Assembly: GCF_030169785.1 (NCBI RefSeq)
Contig: NZ_CP125854.1
Span: 3,348,001-3,412,000, forward strand
Length of the DNA: 64,000 nucleotides
Reading direction: 5' to 3'
Source of the DNA: Bdellovibrio sp. 22V
Lineage (GTDB): Bacteria > Bdellovibrionota > Bdellovibrionia > Bdellovibrionales > Bdellovibrionaceae
This document shows, one piece after another, positions 17,275-26,213 of the stretch. The position numbers and the translations under genes were made by a program. Below the pieces are notes generated by a model. That model was given only the letters and a program-made list of their open reading frames with translations. It was not told the DNA's origin and ran no database searches. Each line of letters starts with the position of its first letter. Position 1 is the stretch's first letter.

Positions 17275-18265
17275 TCAAACGTCCCTTCTTCCCTAGCTCG
17301 GCCACCTGCAAAGAAGCGTTCCATAACTGAGAGGGGTCAGACATGAGATGGCGAAGTTTGACGGCGTCTTTTTCCGTCGTCACAAGATACTTCGCTTGAG
17401 ATTTGCGGAACTCTTCCTCGATATTTTTCACATCTTGTTGCGAATACTGATGATGATCGCGGAAGTGCATACTTTTTTTAGAGACCGTTCCAATCTCTCT
17501 CATCATTTTTTCAAACACATCGGGACGAGCAATCGCGGACACCAGGAATAACTCCTGATCGCGCAACTCTGTGACACTCTTTAACTCGTCCGTTTTTGCA
17601 TTGCGAAGATTCTTAATCTCGTACCCGAAATAAAGAATTTCTTTGTTCTTCGGTAAGCGCTCTTCCAGAGCCTTTAAATCGCTTTCAGGCGCAAGATTGC
17701 ATTTCGTCAGAATAAGCACATCGGCCCGCTCAACACCGGCCCACGACTCACGCGCACGCCCCTCAGGAACGACGGCGTAGTTATCCAGATTCTCTGTCGC
17801 ATCAAGAATGACGATATTCAGATCGCGAAAAAGTTTACGATGTTGAAAACCATCATCGACAAGCAGAAGATCGTATTTTTCCTTAGACACCGCATATTCA
17901 GCCGTTTGCCATTTGCTGGGACCGACATACACGGCTACATCAGGATTGGCTTGCGCCAACAAAACAGGCTCATCGCCGTAGTAACGGGCTGCGTGCGGAT
18001 GATCGACATCGACACGTACCGGTGACTCGGCATCCGCTCTGTAAGAACGGCTGATCACTGCGACCTTTTTACCTTCTTGGACTAAAAACTTAAGACAGAA
18101 ATCCGTGATCGGCGTTTTTCCAGTTCCACCCACTGTCAAATTTCCAATGCTCACCACGGGCGTCGTCGGTTTATAAACCGCGAACATACCACGATCATAG
18201 AGAGTGTTTTTCACTCCCACGATCTGATCATAGAGAAAAGAGAAAGGGCGAAGGTACAGCTTCAT
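17246..18265 (-). CDS. lpxK: Tetraacyldisaccharide 4'-kinase
   Basis: 339 residues. N-terminal membrane-associated helix, then SIGNLTVGGTGKTP with the LpxK Walker A, followed by VISRSYR, GDEPVLLA and LLVDDGFQHRKL, all diagnostic of LpxK. The enzyme phosphorylates the 4' position of the lipid A disaccharide. Bdellovibrio bacteriovorus HD100 lipid A is reported to carry mannose in place of phosphates, so an intact kinase is notable: phosphate may be added and later removed or replaced. The start overlaps the lpxB stop by one base. Confidence 0.95.
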   Translation of the reverse strand: MKLYLRPFSFLYDQIVGVKNTLYDRGMFAVYKPTTPVVSIGNLTVGGTGKTPITDFCLKFLVQEGKKVAVISRSYRADAESPVRVDVDHPHAARYYGDEPVLLAQANPDVAVYVGPSKWQTAEYAVSKEKYDLLLVDDGFQHRKLFRDLNIVILDATENLDNYAVVPEGRARESWAGVERADVLILTKCNLAPESDLKALEERLPKNKEILYFGYEIKNLRNAKTDELKSVTELRDQELFLVSAIARPDVFEKMMREIGTVSKKSMHFRDHHQYSQQDVKNIEEEFRKSQAKYLVTTEKDAVKLRHLMSDPSQLWNASLQVAELGKKGRLSEIIHQVLR

Positions 18266-19413
18266 TAAACGAAAAACTCATCGAGGGCTTTCACCACTCG
18301 TTGAGTAGCTCCTTTGTCGCCAAGATATTGACGAAGCTGTCCAAGATCGGAAACGACTTGTGCTTTGTAAGCCGGATCCGTGATGTATTTTTCCAGCAAA
18401 GACGCCAGATGTTCCGGATTCACATCAGCTTGGAATCTTTCAGGCACAGCTTCTTTGTTCAAGATCAAATTCACCAAACCGAAATACTTTGTTCCGCGCA
18501 CGACAAGTTTTGCGAAAATACCCGTGAGCCACTTCATGCGATACATGATGACCATCGGTTTTTTCAAAAGACCGACTTGCAACGTCGCCGTCCCTGAAGC
18601 CACCAACATCATGTCCACAAGATGGATCATACGGAAAGGCTCGTCTTTCATCAGGATGTAAGGAAGACGGAAGTCTTCGAGATAATCCTGCATTTGTTCT
18701 TTCGAGAATGTCGGAGCCGTCAAAATCAAAACTTTAAGATTAGGAAACTTTTTGGATAACAAACGAGCCGTATCCAATTGGATTTGGAAATGCTGTTTTA
18801 ACTCTAAACGGCGACTTCCCGGCATCAGACCCAAAACGATTTCATCGTCACGAATGCCACATTGATTGCGATGAATCTTGAGATAGTCTTTATCGTCAAT
18901 CAAACGCTCATCGAGTTCATCTAAAAGAGGATGCCCGACAAATTCGCAGGGAACTCCGTGCTCTTCGTAAAAAGCGACCTCGAATGGGAATAGCACGAAG
19001 ACTTTTTTGCAGTATTTTTTGATCGTTTTTACGCGACCTTTACGCCACGCCCACACCTGCGGCGAAATATAATAAACAACCGGAATATCCATTGCATGAA
19101 GCTTTTTGGAAAGCATCAAATTGAACTCAGGGTAATCCATGACGATCGCTACTTTCGGACGGCGTTTTTCAGCTTCAGAAACGAGACTGTCAAACACACC
19201 TTTCAAATGACTGTACTGAGCGATGATTTCCGCTGCGCCAACGACAGCCATTTCTTCCGATTTTCCAAGACGTTCAAAGCCAAGGTTTTCCATGTCCTGA
19301 CTGCCGACGCCAAAAGCGTGAATCTTACGATTCTGCTTTTTCCAGGTTTCAAGAATTCTTTGCGCGTAAGTAACACTGGAGGCTTCCGCAGCCACGATCA
19401 ATACTTGATCCAT
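18265..19413 (-). CDS. lpxB: Lipid A disaccharide synthase
   Basis: 382 residues of the GT19 family. The N-terminal VLIVAAEASSVTYAQ matches the AGEXSGD-type start of LpxB. YYISPQVWAWRKGRVKTIKK, the FPFEVAFYEEHGVPCEFVGHPL stretch and LMPGSRRLEL are family signatures. It joins UDP-diacyl-sugar and lipid X at the inner membrane. It sits between the gnnA-like gene and lpxK with one-base overlaps on both sides, so expression is coupled. Confidence 0.96.
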   Translation of the reverse strand: MDQVLIVAAEASSVTYAQRILETWKKQNRKIHAFGVGSQDMENLGFERLGKSEEMAVVGAAEIIAQYSHLKGVFDSLVSEAEKRRPKVAIVMDYPEFNLMLSKKLHAMDIPVVYYISPQVWAWRKGRVKTIKKYCKKVFVLFPFEVAFYEEHGVPCEFVGHPLLDELDERLIDDKDYLKIHRNQCGIRDDEIVLGLMPGSRRLELKQHFQIQLDTARLLSKKFPNLKVLILTAPTFSKEQMQDYLEDFRLPYILMKDEPFRMIHLVDMMLVASGTATLQVGLLKKPMVIMYRMKWLTGIFAKLVVRGTKYFGLVNLILNKEAVPERFQADVNPEHLASLLEKYITDPAYKAQVVSDLGQLRQYLGDKGATQRVVKALDEFFV

Positions 19414-20336
19414 TAGCCCTCGATCATTCTGCGCACGTCTTCGATGGCTTGCAAAGCGATCAAACCGTCAACGCCAGTGACGACAGGTTTTTTATTATTA
19501 AGAACAGCATCAATGAACGCGTCGGTTTCTTTTTGGAGAGCATCTTCCTTGTTCACAGTCCACTTCGTGACTTTCACCAGTTCGTCTCCGCCAGGTCCTA
19601 CTTCCACTTTTTCAAGTTCGTGAGTTCCCGTTTGCGCAAAGAAAGTCGCGTCATCTTGAATCACACGGATAGATCTTTGCGTTGTCGGAGATACACGGCT
19701 GACATTGATAATGCCGTGAACGCCGTTTTTCATTTTGAAAGAAACTGAAGCCGTATCCAATTCTTTAGAAACCAGTTTGGAGCCGGAAGCGATCATGGAT
19801 TCAATCTCACTGCCGCTGAGCCAGAAAAGAAGATCCATATCGTGAATCATCAAATCGTGCAGAACGCTGACATCCGCGCCGCGCGCTTTGTAAGGCGCCA
19901 TACGCGTAAGTTCGATAGTACGAGGATTTTTAAGATGCTTTTTAAGTTCATTCACAGAAGGATTAAATCTTTCGATATGTCCTACTGCCAGCTTCACGCC
20001 GTGCTTTTCCGCCAAGGCCACAAGCTCTTCAGCCTGAGGGACCGTCGCCGTAATAGGTTTTTCCACGTTCACGTGAATACCGTTTTGCACGAACGTTTTT
20101 GCCAATTCATAATGGCTCAAGGTGCTTGCCGCAATCGTGACAAGGTCCACTTGACCGATCAAATCTGTCGGACGATGGAAGCTTTTAACTCCCAACTCCG
20201 CCGCGATTTTATCCGCTTGCGCAGGGAAATGATCACAAACCCCCACGAGTTCTACGTGAGGGTTGTTTTTGTACTTCTGCGCATGAAAATTACCAAGGTA
20301 GCCGACTCCGATGACGGCGCCACGTAACTTACTCAT
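19413..20336 (-). CDS. gnnA: Gfo/Idh/MocA oxidoreductase, probable GnnA (UDP-GlcNAc 3-dehydrogenase)
   Basis: 307 residues from ATG 20336, which overlaps the lpxA stop; a longer form from 20414 would read through the end of lpxA and is rejected. N-terminal Rossmann motif AVIGVGYLGNFHAQKY, then VNVEKPITATVPQAEEL with the family's EKP, and HDLMIHDMDLLFWLSG. Position is the argument for function: in Acidithiobacillus ferrooxidans gnnA and gnnB lie between lpxA and lpxB and make UDP-2,3-diamino-GlcN for lipid A. Bdellovibrio lipid A is known to contain 2,3-diaminoglucose. The aminotransferase partner GnnB is not in this window. The family is certain; the GnnA role is inferred. Confidence 0.8.
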   Translation of the reverse strand: MSKLRGAVIGVGYLGNFHAQKYKNNPHVELVGVCDHFPAQADKIAAELGVKSFHRPTDLIGQVDLVTIAASTLSHYELAKTFVQNGIHVNVEKPITATVPQAEELVALAEKHGVKLAVGHIERFNPSVNELKKHLKNPRTIELTRMAPYKARGADVSVLHDLMIHDMDLLFWLSGSEIESMIASGSKLVSKELDTASVSFKMKNGVHGIINVSRVSPTTQRSIRVIQDDATFFAQTGTHELEKVEVGPGGDELVKVTKWTVNKEDALQKETDAFIDAVLNNKKPVVTGVDGLIALQAIEDVRRMIEG

Positions 20337-21153
20337 CGTCTTGCCATCCTTTTGGACTTCTATCAACAGCGATACCACGTTTTGAAGAGCGGATAAAGTC
20401 GATGAAGTATTCAATGTTAGGACTCAATGTGCATTCTTGTTTAATGCGCTCGATACCTTCTTCTACCGTGTGCGAACCCATGATGATGATACGGATTGCT
20501 TTGTGCACATTCGAAATTTCTGCGCGATCGAAACCTTTACGAGCCAAACCGATTTTATTGGTTGCACGGATCGTCGCGTAAGTTCCTTGAGCGCGGCAGA
20601 ACGGAAGGACGTCTTTATTCACGATACTGCTGCCGGCGATGAACGCCATTTTGCCAACTTTAGTGAATTGGTTCAAAGCGGACATCCCACCGATGAAAAC
20701 ACCGTCAGCAATTTCACAGTGACCACCCAAGTGCGTGTTATTCGCCATGATCACGTTATTGCCCAGTTTGCAGTCATGCCCCACGTGAGTGTAGGCCATG
20801 AAATAGCAGTTATCGCCGATTTCTGTTTTTTTATCACCCTTGCTTGTCGCAAGGTTCACTGTCGTAAACTCACGGAAAGTATTGTTGTTTCCGATAATCA
20901 AACTTGTAGGTTCCCCTTTATAGGAAACGTCCTGAGGTGCACCACCAATAGCAGCACCCGGGCAAAAGTGATTGTTTGCGCCGATCTCGAGAATCCCATG
21001 ACGAGATCCCAAAGTGACATGCCCTTCTACGTACGTGCCTTTGCCGATTTTAACTTTACCTTGGATCAAGCAGTAAGGACCGATTTCCACATCATCGGCG
21101 ATTTCTACTTCTGGAGAGATAACACTGCTTGGATGAATTTTATAATTTGCCAT
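20329..21153 (-). CDS. lpxA: UDP-N-acetylglucosamine O/N-acyltransferase LpxA
   Basis: 274 residues. Left-handed beta-helix hexapeptide repeats occupy the first ~190 residues and a helical C-terminus the rest. The catalytic His is in THVGHDC, and MANNTHLGGH matches the next conserved His. Where E. coli has AVHQF this protein has ALNQF, replacing an active-site His with Asn. The first step of lipid A synthesis; with GnnA nearby, the acceptor may be the 3-amino sugar. Unlike the usual skp-lpxD-fabZ-lpxA order, lpxD and fabZ are absent here. Confidence 0.96.
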   Translation of the reverse strand: MANYKIHPSSVISPEVEIADDVEIGPYCLIQGKVKIGKGTYVEGHVTLGSRHGILEIGANNHFCPGAAIGGAPQDVSYKGEPTSLIIGNNNTFREFTTVNLATSKGDKKTEIGDNCYFMAYTHVGHDCKLGNNVIMANNTHLGGHCEIADGVFIGGMSALNQFTKVGKMAFIAGSSIVNKDVLPFCRAQGTYATIRATNKIGLARKGFDRAEISNVHKAIRIIIMGSHTVEEGIERIKQECTLSPNIEYFIDFIRSSKRGIAVDRSPKGWQDDE

Positions 21154-21193
21154 GAACTTCTTTACCTATCAGTGCGCATGCGCACAAAACGAA

Positions 21194-21219
21194 AAAAGGG
21201 CCTACTTAGAGGCCCTTTT
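21194..21219 (-). terminator. Rho-independent terminator between skp and lpxA
   Basis: Perfect 10-bp stem AAAAGGGCCT / AGGCCCTTTT with a six-base loop, followed on the minus strand by a run of T. It lies after the skp stop and before lpxA, so it would end or attenuate transcripts from bamA-skp and leave lpxA needing its own promoter or read-through. Confidence 0.75.
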
Positions 21220-21227
21220 CATTCTAA

Positions 21228-21728
21228 CTACTTTTCTTTTTCAAAGGCCGCGATCACTTCTTGAGTCAAATCAGCGTCCGGAGTTGCATAAAGCACCATT
21301 TGCGAATTTTCGATGACCATTGTGTAGCCTTTGTCTTTCGCAAGTTTAGCAATAACTTTTTTCATTTTATCCAAGATCGGAGCTGTCAATTCGCGCTCTT
21401 TCTTTTGGATTTCAACTTGGCTTTTGCCAACAACGTCACGGTACTTCAACATTTCTTCTTGGAACTCAGCTTGTTTTTTATTCAAAGCATCTTCGGAAAG
21501 AACAGACTTTTTCTTTTCCAAGTCTTCGCCCATTTTCTTCAAATCAGCTTCTTTCTTCTCAAGTTCTTTTTTCTTTTTGTTGAACTCGCCTTCCAATTCC
21601 GCTTTTGCTTTTTTACCAGCAGAAGTGGATTGAATAGCTTTTTGCATGTCTACGTAGCCAACCTTAGCTTCAGCATTTGCGAAAGAAGCTGCCAAGAGCA
21701 GGCTCATCGCGATCAACATTTTCTTCAT
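21228..21728 (-). CDS. skp: Periplasmic chaperone Skp/OmpH
   Basis: 166 residues. Signal peptide MKKMLIAMSLLLAASFANA, then the family start KVGYVDMQKAIQ and a long Lys/Glu-rich coiled-coil (about 45-110) that forms the jellyfish tentacles of Skp. The end returns to the OmpH body (KDKGYTMVIENSQMVLY). It holds unfolded outer-membrane proteins in the periplasm for BamA, encoded 32 bp upstream. Confidence 0.93.
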   Translation of the reverse strand: MKKMLIAMSLLLAASFANAEAKVGYVDMQKAIQSTSAGKKAKAELEGEFNKKKKELEKKEADLKKMGEDLEKKKSVLSEDALNKKQAEFQEEMLKYRDVVGKSQVEIQKKERELTAPILDKMKKVIAKLAKDKGYTMVIENSQMVLYATPDADLTQEVIAAFEKEK

Positions 21729-21760
21729 TAAAAATCCTCCTTAAAGGTTCTAAATCTAAA

Positions 21761-24154
21761 TTAAAATGATGGACCGATTGAGAATTCGAATACGGTCGCA
21801 TCTTGATAAAGCGGATCGCGGTTCAGCGGGAAGCCCCATTCAAAGCGCAAGACCCCGATCGGCGAATACCAGCGAATACCAAAGCCCACGTCAGCGTAGA
21901 AATTCTCTTCTGAAAGAACGTCGTCAGCTGCACCGGCGTCGAAGAATCCAGCACCCATGATGCCAGCTTCTTTCACCAAAGGGAACTGTAATTCTGTCTG
22001 GTACATCGCTTGTTGAGTACCCCCGTAGAATCTCATCGAACGATCGCGTTTTTCTTGATCGCTCATTCCCGGGTTTTCTGTTGTTAATTTGTCATAGACC
22101 TTTTGAGAGAACTTCATTTTACCAACGCGATAAGAGCGATAACCGCGCAGAGAATAAGGTCCACCCAGAAGGTACAATTCACTGAACGGCACCTCTTGCC
22201 CCTCAAGAGCGTCAATGCGAGCGTAAGTGAGGTTATTTCTCCACACTACATCCCAGAAAATATTTTTGTAATAGCGGAAAGTCGCGCTGCCGCGTGTGTA
22301 CTTTAAGTCACCACCTAGACCTGCGTACTCAAACGAACCGCTCGTATAGATACCTTTCGTCGGCATCTGACGGTCATTACGCGTGTCGTACTCAAGTGTC
22401 GCGGTCAAAGAACTTGTTACCCCTGAAGCTGACGCCAATGGGAACAAGTCTGGGTCCGTGATGAGCTCCCCTTTGGAGTCATACTTGTTCGACAACTCTG
22501 TATCATCGTATTTGTAGCGCAAGTAACCGCGTGTGTATTCCGCGATCGGATGACCGAAACGAATTGCTCCACCTTTGTGGTTTTCATCGTAGTCCGCACG
22601 GCCTGAGTTCGCACTTTGATAAATATCCGCACCGACAGACCAAAGAGTGTCACGGAAGTACGGCTCTGTGAACGACAAGCTGTAATAGCTTCCCGTATTA
22701 CTCAAGTTCAAAGAGGCACCCAGGTTCTGACCTTTACCCAAGAAGTTCGCCTGATTCACTGAGCCCTGCAAAGTGAAACCTTGCGAAGTTCCGTAACCGG
22801 CACCCAACTGGATTTGTCCTGTGTTTCTTTCTTTGACCGCGATATCAACGTTCATGATCTCCGTGCGCTCAGGATCAATCGACGTTTTGAAATTCACTTC
22901 TTCGAAGTAACCCAAACGCTGGATGTTTTCCAACGACTGACGACGGCGCGTTTCGTTGTAAAGCTCCCCTTCATTGATCTTCAACTCACGACGGATAACT
23001 TTATCACGCGTCTTGGAGTTGCCGACCATGTTGATCTTACCAAAGTAAACTTTCGTGCCCTTGTCGAACTCGAAGATCAAATTCACTTTGCGTTCTTTGG
23101 CATTGAACGCCGTACGAGGAATGACGTTGGCGTAAGCGTAACCAAGATCGCCGTACTTCGCCGTCAATTCACTGATGTCTTTTTGCAAAACATCGTAAGC
23201 AAAAACGCCGTTGTCATCGATCTTGATTGTTTCAAAAAGTTCTTGGCGCGGGAAAAGAATATCGCCGGCGAAATCCACTTCGCCCACATCGTATTGTTCG
23301 CCCTCTTCGATGCGAATCGTGATGTAGATGTTTTTCTTATCCGGAGTCACAGTGACTTGCGGACGATCCACCTTCGCTTGCACGTAACCTTGGTTCCAGT
23401 AAAGGAAACGCAAGATCTGCACGTCACGCTCAAACATCTCTTGCTTGTACTGACCAGAACCGCTCAAGCCGGAAAAGAAACCACCCTCTTGCGTGAGCAT
23501 TTTTGACTTCAGTTGCCCATCTGGAAGATGTTTGTTTCCTAAGAAAGTGATTTTCTTCACTTTCACTTTGTCATTTTCACGAACTTTGAAAACTAGACGA
23601 ACCGTTTCGTCTTTTTTAAGAATCTGTACTTCCGCTTCGACTTTCGCGAGGAAGTAACCTTTGTCTTCATAAAGTTTTTGGATTTTCTCAACGGCCTCTT
23701 TCACCTTCGCCATGTTGAGGAGTTGATACGCTTTAATGCCGGCAGCATCCGCAATGTCTTCCGACTTTACTTCGCTATTACCTTCATACGCGATCTCGGT
23801 GATAGACGGCTTTTCTAAAACTTTGTAAGTGAGCGTGACATCTTTGCCGGAAACTTGACGGTCGACTTCGATATCGTTGAAGAAACCGAGCTTAAACAAC
23901 GCTTCGACATCGTCACGAATGTGCGCGGCATTGTAGGTCTCTCCCACTTTGGAAGTGATCTTCGTAAGAATCGCGTCTTTTTCAATTTTGCGATTTCCAG
24001 CGACTTCGATATTTTTAATCGTAAGACCGGATGAGTTGGCAGCTGCTGCGACTTGCACAGGAGCTTTTGCTTTCGCGGTTTTCTTTTTCGCAGGCTGTGC
24101 CCAAACCGTTGAAGCTAAGGAAGTAATTAACAGTACACTGAGAAGCTTAATCAA
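21761..24154 (-). CDS. bamA: Outer-membrane protein assembly factor BamA
   Basis: 797 residues from the TTG at 24154. This start has GGGGA nine bases ahead and gives a clean signal peptide (IKLLSVLLITSLASTVWA); a TTG at 24211 would add 19 residues with no visible ribosome site. POTRA domains run from about 40 to 440 (NIEVAGNRKIEKDAI, ITEIAYEGNSEVKSEDI, KKITFLGNKHLPD, EVDFAGDILFPRQEL, KINMVGNSKTRDKVIRREL). The C-terminal Omp85 barrel contains LYLLGGPYSLRGYR, the VRGF-like lid motif with Arg. The protein ends in FEFSIGPSF with a terminal Phe. It folds beta-barrels into the outer membrane. Confidence 0.95.
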   Translation of the reverse strand: MIKLLSVLLITSLASTVWAQPAKKKTAKAKAPVQVAAAANSSGLTIKNIEVAGNRKIEKDAILTKITSKVGETYNAAHIRDDVEALFKLGFFNDIEVDRQVSGKDVTLTYKVLEKPSITEIAYEGNSEVKSEDIADAAGIKAYQLLNMAKVKEAVEKIQKLYEDKGYFLAKVEAEVQILKKDETVRLVFKVRENDKVKVKKITFLGNKHLPDGQLKSKMLTQEGGFFSGLSGSGQYKQEMFERDVQILRFLYWNQGYVQAKVDRPQVTVTPDKKNIYITIRIEEGEQYDVGEVDFAGDILFPRQELFETIKIDDNGVFAYDVLQKDISELTAKYGDLGYAYANVIPRTAFNAKERKVNLIFEFDKGTKVYFGKINMVGNSKTRDKVIRRELKINEGELYNETRRRQSLENIQRLGYFEEVNFKTSIDPERTEIMNVDIAVKERNTGQIQLGAGYGTSQGFTLQGSVNQANFLGKGQNLGASLNLSNTGSYYSLSFTEPYFRDTLWSVGADIYQSANSGRADYDENHKGGAIRFGHPIAEYTRGYLRYKYDDTELSNKYDSKGELITDPDLFPLASASGVTSSLTATLEYDTRNDRQMPTKGIYTSGSFEYAGLGGDLKYTRGSATFRYYKNIFWDVVWRNNLTYARIDALEGQEVPFSELYLLGGPYSLRGYRSYRVGKMKFSQKVYDKLTTENPGMSDQEKRDRSMRFYGGTQQAMYQTELQFPLVKEAGIMGAGFFDAGAADDVLSEENFYADVGFGIRWYSPIGVLRFEWGFPLNRDPLYQDATVFEFSIGPSF

Positions 24155-24234
24155 AGTTTCAATTCCCCAACGGGCCAGGCCCGGTTTTTTAAAAACTATA
24201 ACAGTTTTCAATACTTACAATTTGATTGGGGAAT
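24155..24234 (-). promoter_or_regulatory. bamA leader with possible pairing over the ribosome site
   Basis: On the minus strand ATTCCCCAA (24234-24226) can pair exactly with TTGGGGAAT (24170-24162), which contains the GGGGA that would serve the TTG start at 24154. Between them lies a second hairpin, CGGGCCTGGCCCG, just after an A/T run. If transcription starts upstream of 24234 the ribosome site could be masked. Read by eye; no promoter identified. Confidence 0.35.
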
Positions 24235-24307
24235 CGTAACTTAAGACCAAGGTCCTGTCAAAGAAGACGCGCTGCGCACGCCCTGTGGGAGAGGATTTTA
24301 ACTTCTC

Positions 24308-24991
24308 TTAGCTTTGCCATTGACCGTCTTTCATTCGGTAAACTTTTGGAAATCTTGTCGCGAAAGTCAGGTCGTGCGTGACGATGACAAGAGCGAGTTT
24401 CATCTCCTCTTTCAGTCGGAAAAACAGTTCTTGAATCTTGCCGCTCGTATGCGAATCCAAGTTTCCTGTCGGCTCGTCCGCGAAAAGAATCTTTGGATGT
24501 CGCACCAAGGCACGCGCAATGGCCACACGCTGCAACTCACCGCCCGAAAGCTGATTTGGGTAGTGTTCAAAACGCTCTGCCAAGCCCATGAACTCGAGCA
24601 AGTGCAACGCCTTTTCGCGCGCCGCTTTCAGCGACTCACCCGCCACACGGCAGGGAATCATGACATTTTCGAGAGCGGAAAATTCACTGAGCAAGTGATG
24701 GAACTGAAATACAAATCCCATCTCGGAATTGCGAAAGCGCGAGAGCTCCTCGTCACTCATCTCAAGAAGATTTCGGCCTTCACAATAAAGTTCACCGCGA
24801 TTAGGGCGGTCCAATGTTCCCATGATTTGCAAAAGCGTGCTCTTACCCGCGCCGGAAGAACCAAGAATCGCCAAAGCCTCGCCCTGCTTAATTTCTAAGC
24901 TGATACCACGAAGGATTTCGAGTTCGCCGGTGCCTTGCGAATAAGATTTATGAATATCAACGGCTCTTAGAAAAACATTGTCATCACTCAT
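24308..24991 (-). CDS. lolD: Lipoprotein-releasing ABC transporter ATPase LolD
   Basis: 227 residues. ABC ATPase with Walker [12 protein letters not shown]-loop [13 protein letters not shown] (the FQFHHLL stretch is typical of LolD), signature [15 protein letters not shown] and Walker [13 protein letters not shown]. It powers release of lipoproteins from the inner membrane to LolA. Overlaps lolC by eight bases. About 95 bp separate it from bamA. Confidence 0.95.
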   Translation of the reverse strand: MSDDNVFLRAVDIHKSYSQGTGELEILRGISLEIKQGEALAILGSSGAGKSTLLQIMGTLDRPNRGELYCEGRNLLEMSDEELSRFRNSEMGFVFQFHHLLSEFSALENVMIPCRVAGESLKAAREKALHLLEFMGLAERFEHYPNQLSGGELQRVAIARALVRHPKILFADEPTGNLDSHTSGKIQELFFRLKEEMKLALVIVTHDLTFATRFPKVYRMKDGQWQS

Positions 24992-26213
24992 TACGCAACC
25001 CTTCCACAGGATTCAATCGACCACCTCGACGAGCCGGAGCCAGCGTCGCGATGAAACAAATTAACAACGTCGCCACACAGATCGCGACCGAGTCGATCAA
25101 ACGGATGTTCAACTCAATGGAGTCTAAACGATAAACTTCGCCCGCAATCAATCCCAAACGGCTCTGTGCAAAAGCAAAAAGACCGCAGAGGATCGCGCCG
25201 AGAATAAAACCAAAGAAGATGCCAATGCCGCCCATGAAGAGACCTTGGAATGCGAAAATTTTAATAATATCTTTTTGCGAAAGACCGACCGTTTTGAGAA
25301 TCGCGATGTCTTTGTAACGACGAACGACATTTACAAACAGGGTCGAGGATATGTTGAAGGCCGCCACCAAAGTAATGATTAAAACGACAAAGAAAATGCC
25401 GGGACGCTCGACACTGACCGCTTCGAAAAGATTTTCGTTTGACTCGCGCCAATCGCGCACCCAGTACGGAGATCCCAAAACTCCACTCAGATTGAACGCG
25501 GCATCGCGCGCGTGATCAACGTCTTGGAAACGCAAGAGTAGTCCCGAGTAACGATCCCCGATATCCGCGACTTTTTGCGCGGCCATCAAGTCCGTCAAAA
25601 TGAATCGCTCATTCCATTCGTACTTGCCGAGATCCAAAACGCCTTGCAGTTGAAATTCGCCGACACGACGTTGAAATTTTGACGGATCAACTGTATCCGC
25701 AACGGGGACGACGACGCGAAAGCGATCTCCGACTTTGAGATTCATTTTTGTCGCGAGGCCTTTTCCAAGCATTGCCAAAGGCACTTCTCCGGGAGGTCCC
25801 CACTCGGCCGAACCACTGACGACACGATTTTTAAAATTAAGCACGTTGCCGACATGTTCCGTGTCGACTCCTTGAATCAGCACACCCGAGATTTTTCCCT
25901 GATGAGCTAAAACCGCTTCGATGAACACGAATCGCGTGCTGTCGACAAGTGTCGGTTCGGCTTTGCGAATTCTCTCGGTCAGTTCTTGCCAGTCATCAGG
26001 AAAGCGCGATCTTTTCACCACTTGCGCATGACCAGAAACATCGGCCATGGCATTTTTCAAAGTCGATTCAAACCCGCTCATCACAGCCATGGAAGCCACC
26101 AGAGCGGCGACTCCTAAAATCAGACCTAACATGGATAAAGGAGCCGAGCCCCCGAAAAGAGTCTTTCGGGACATCAAAAGCCGCCATGAAATCCACGCTA
26201 AAGATTTATTCAC
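24984..26213 (-). CDS. lolC: Lipoprotein-releasing permease LolC/LolE
   Basis: 409 residues. An N-terminal TM helix (about 22-45), a large periplasmic domain (about 50-270) and three C-terminal TM helices (about 275-400) match LolC/LolE. Family signatures are SMLGLILGVAALVASMAVMS and SMAVMSGFESTLK near the N-terminus and RRYKDIAILKTVGLSQ before the third helix pair. A single LolC/E-type gene is seen next to lolD, so the transporter is probably a homodimer (LolF-like) unless another copy exists elsewhere. The start overlaps the prfB stop by four bases. Confidence 0.93.
   Translation of the reverse strand: MNKSLAWISWRLLMSRKTLFGGSAPLSMLGLILGVAALVASMAVMSGFESTLKNAMADVSGHAQVVKRSRFPDDWQELTERIRKAEPTLVDSTRFVFIEAVLAHQGKISGVLIQGVDTEHVGNVLNFKNRVVSGSAEWGPPGEVPLAMLGKGLATKMNLKVGDRFRVVVPVADTVDPSKFQRRVGEFQLQGVLDLGKYEWNERFILTDLMAAQKVADIGDRYSGLLLRFQDVDHARDAAFNLSGVLGSPYWVRDWRESNENLFEAVSVERPGIFFVVLIITLVAAFNISSTLFVNVVRRYKDIAILKTVGLSQKDIIKIFAFQGLFMGGIGIFFGFILGAILCGLFAFAQSRLGLIAGEVYRLDSIELNIRLIDSVAICVATLLICFIATLAPARRGGRLNPVEGLRNE

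Noticed and set aside
20337-20414. Longer start for the gnnA-like gene
   Set aside because: Would overlap lpxA by 86 bp and adds residues not typical of the family; ATG 20336 lies at the lpxA stop.
20437-21264. 275-codon plus-strand frame opposite lpxA
   Set aside because: Antisense to a clear lpxA and crossing a terminator; no homology recognised.
22781-23506. 241-codon plus-strand frame inside bamA
   Set aside because: Antisense shadow of the POTRA region.
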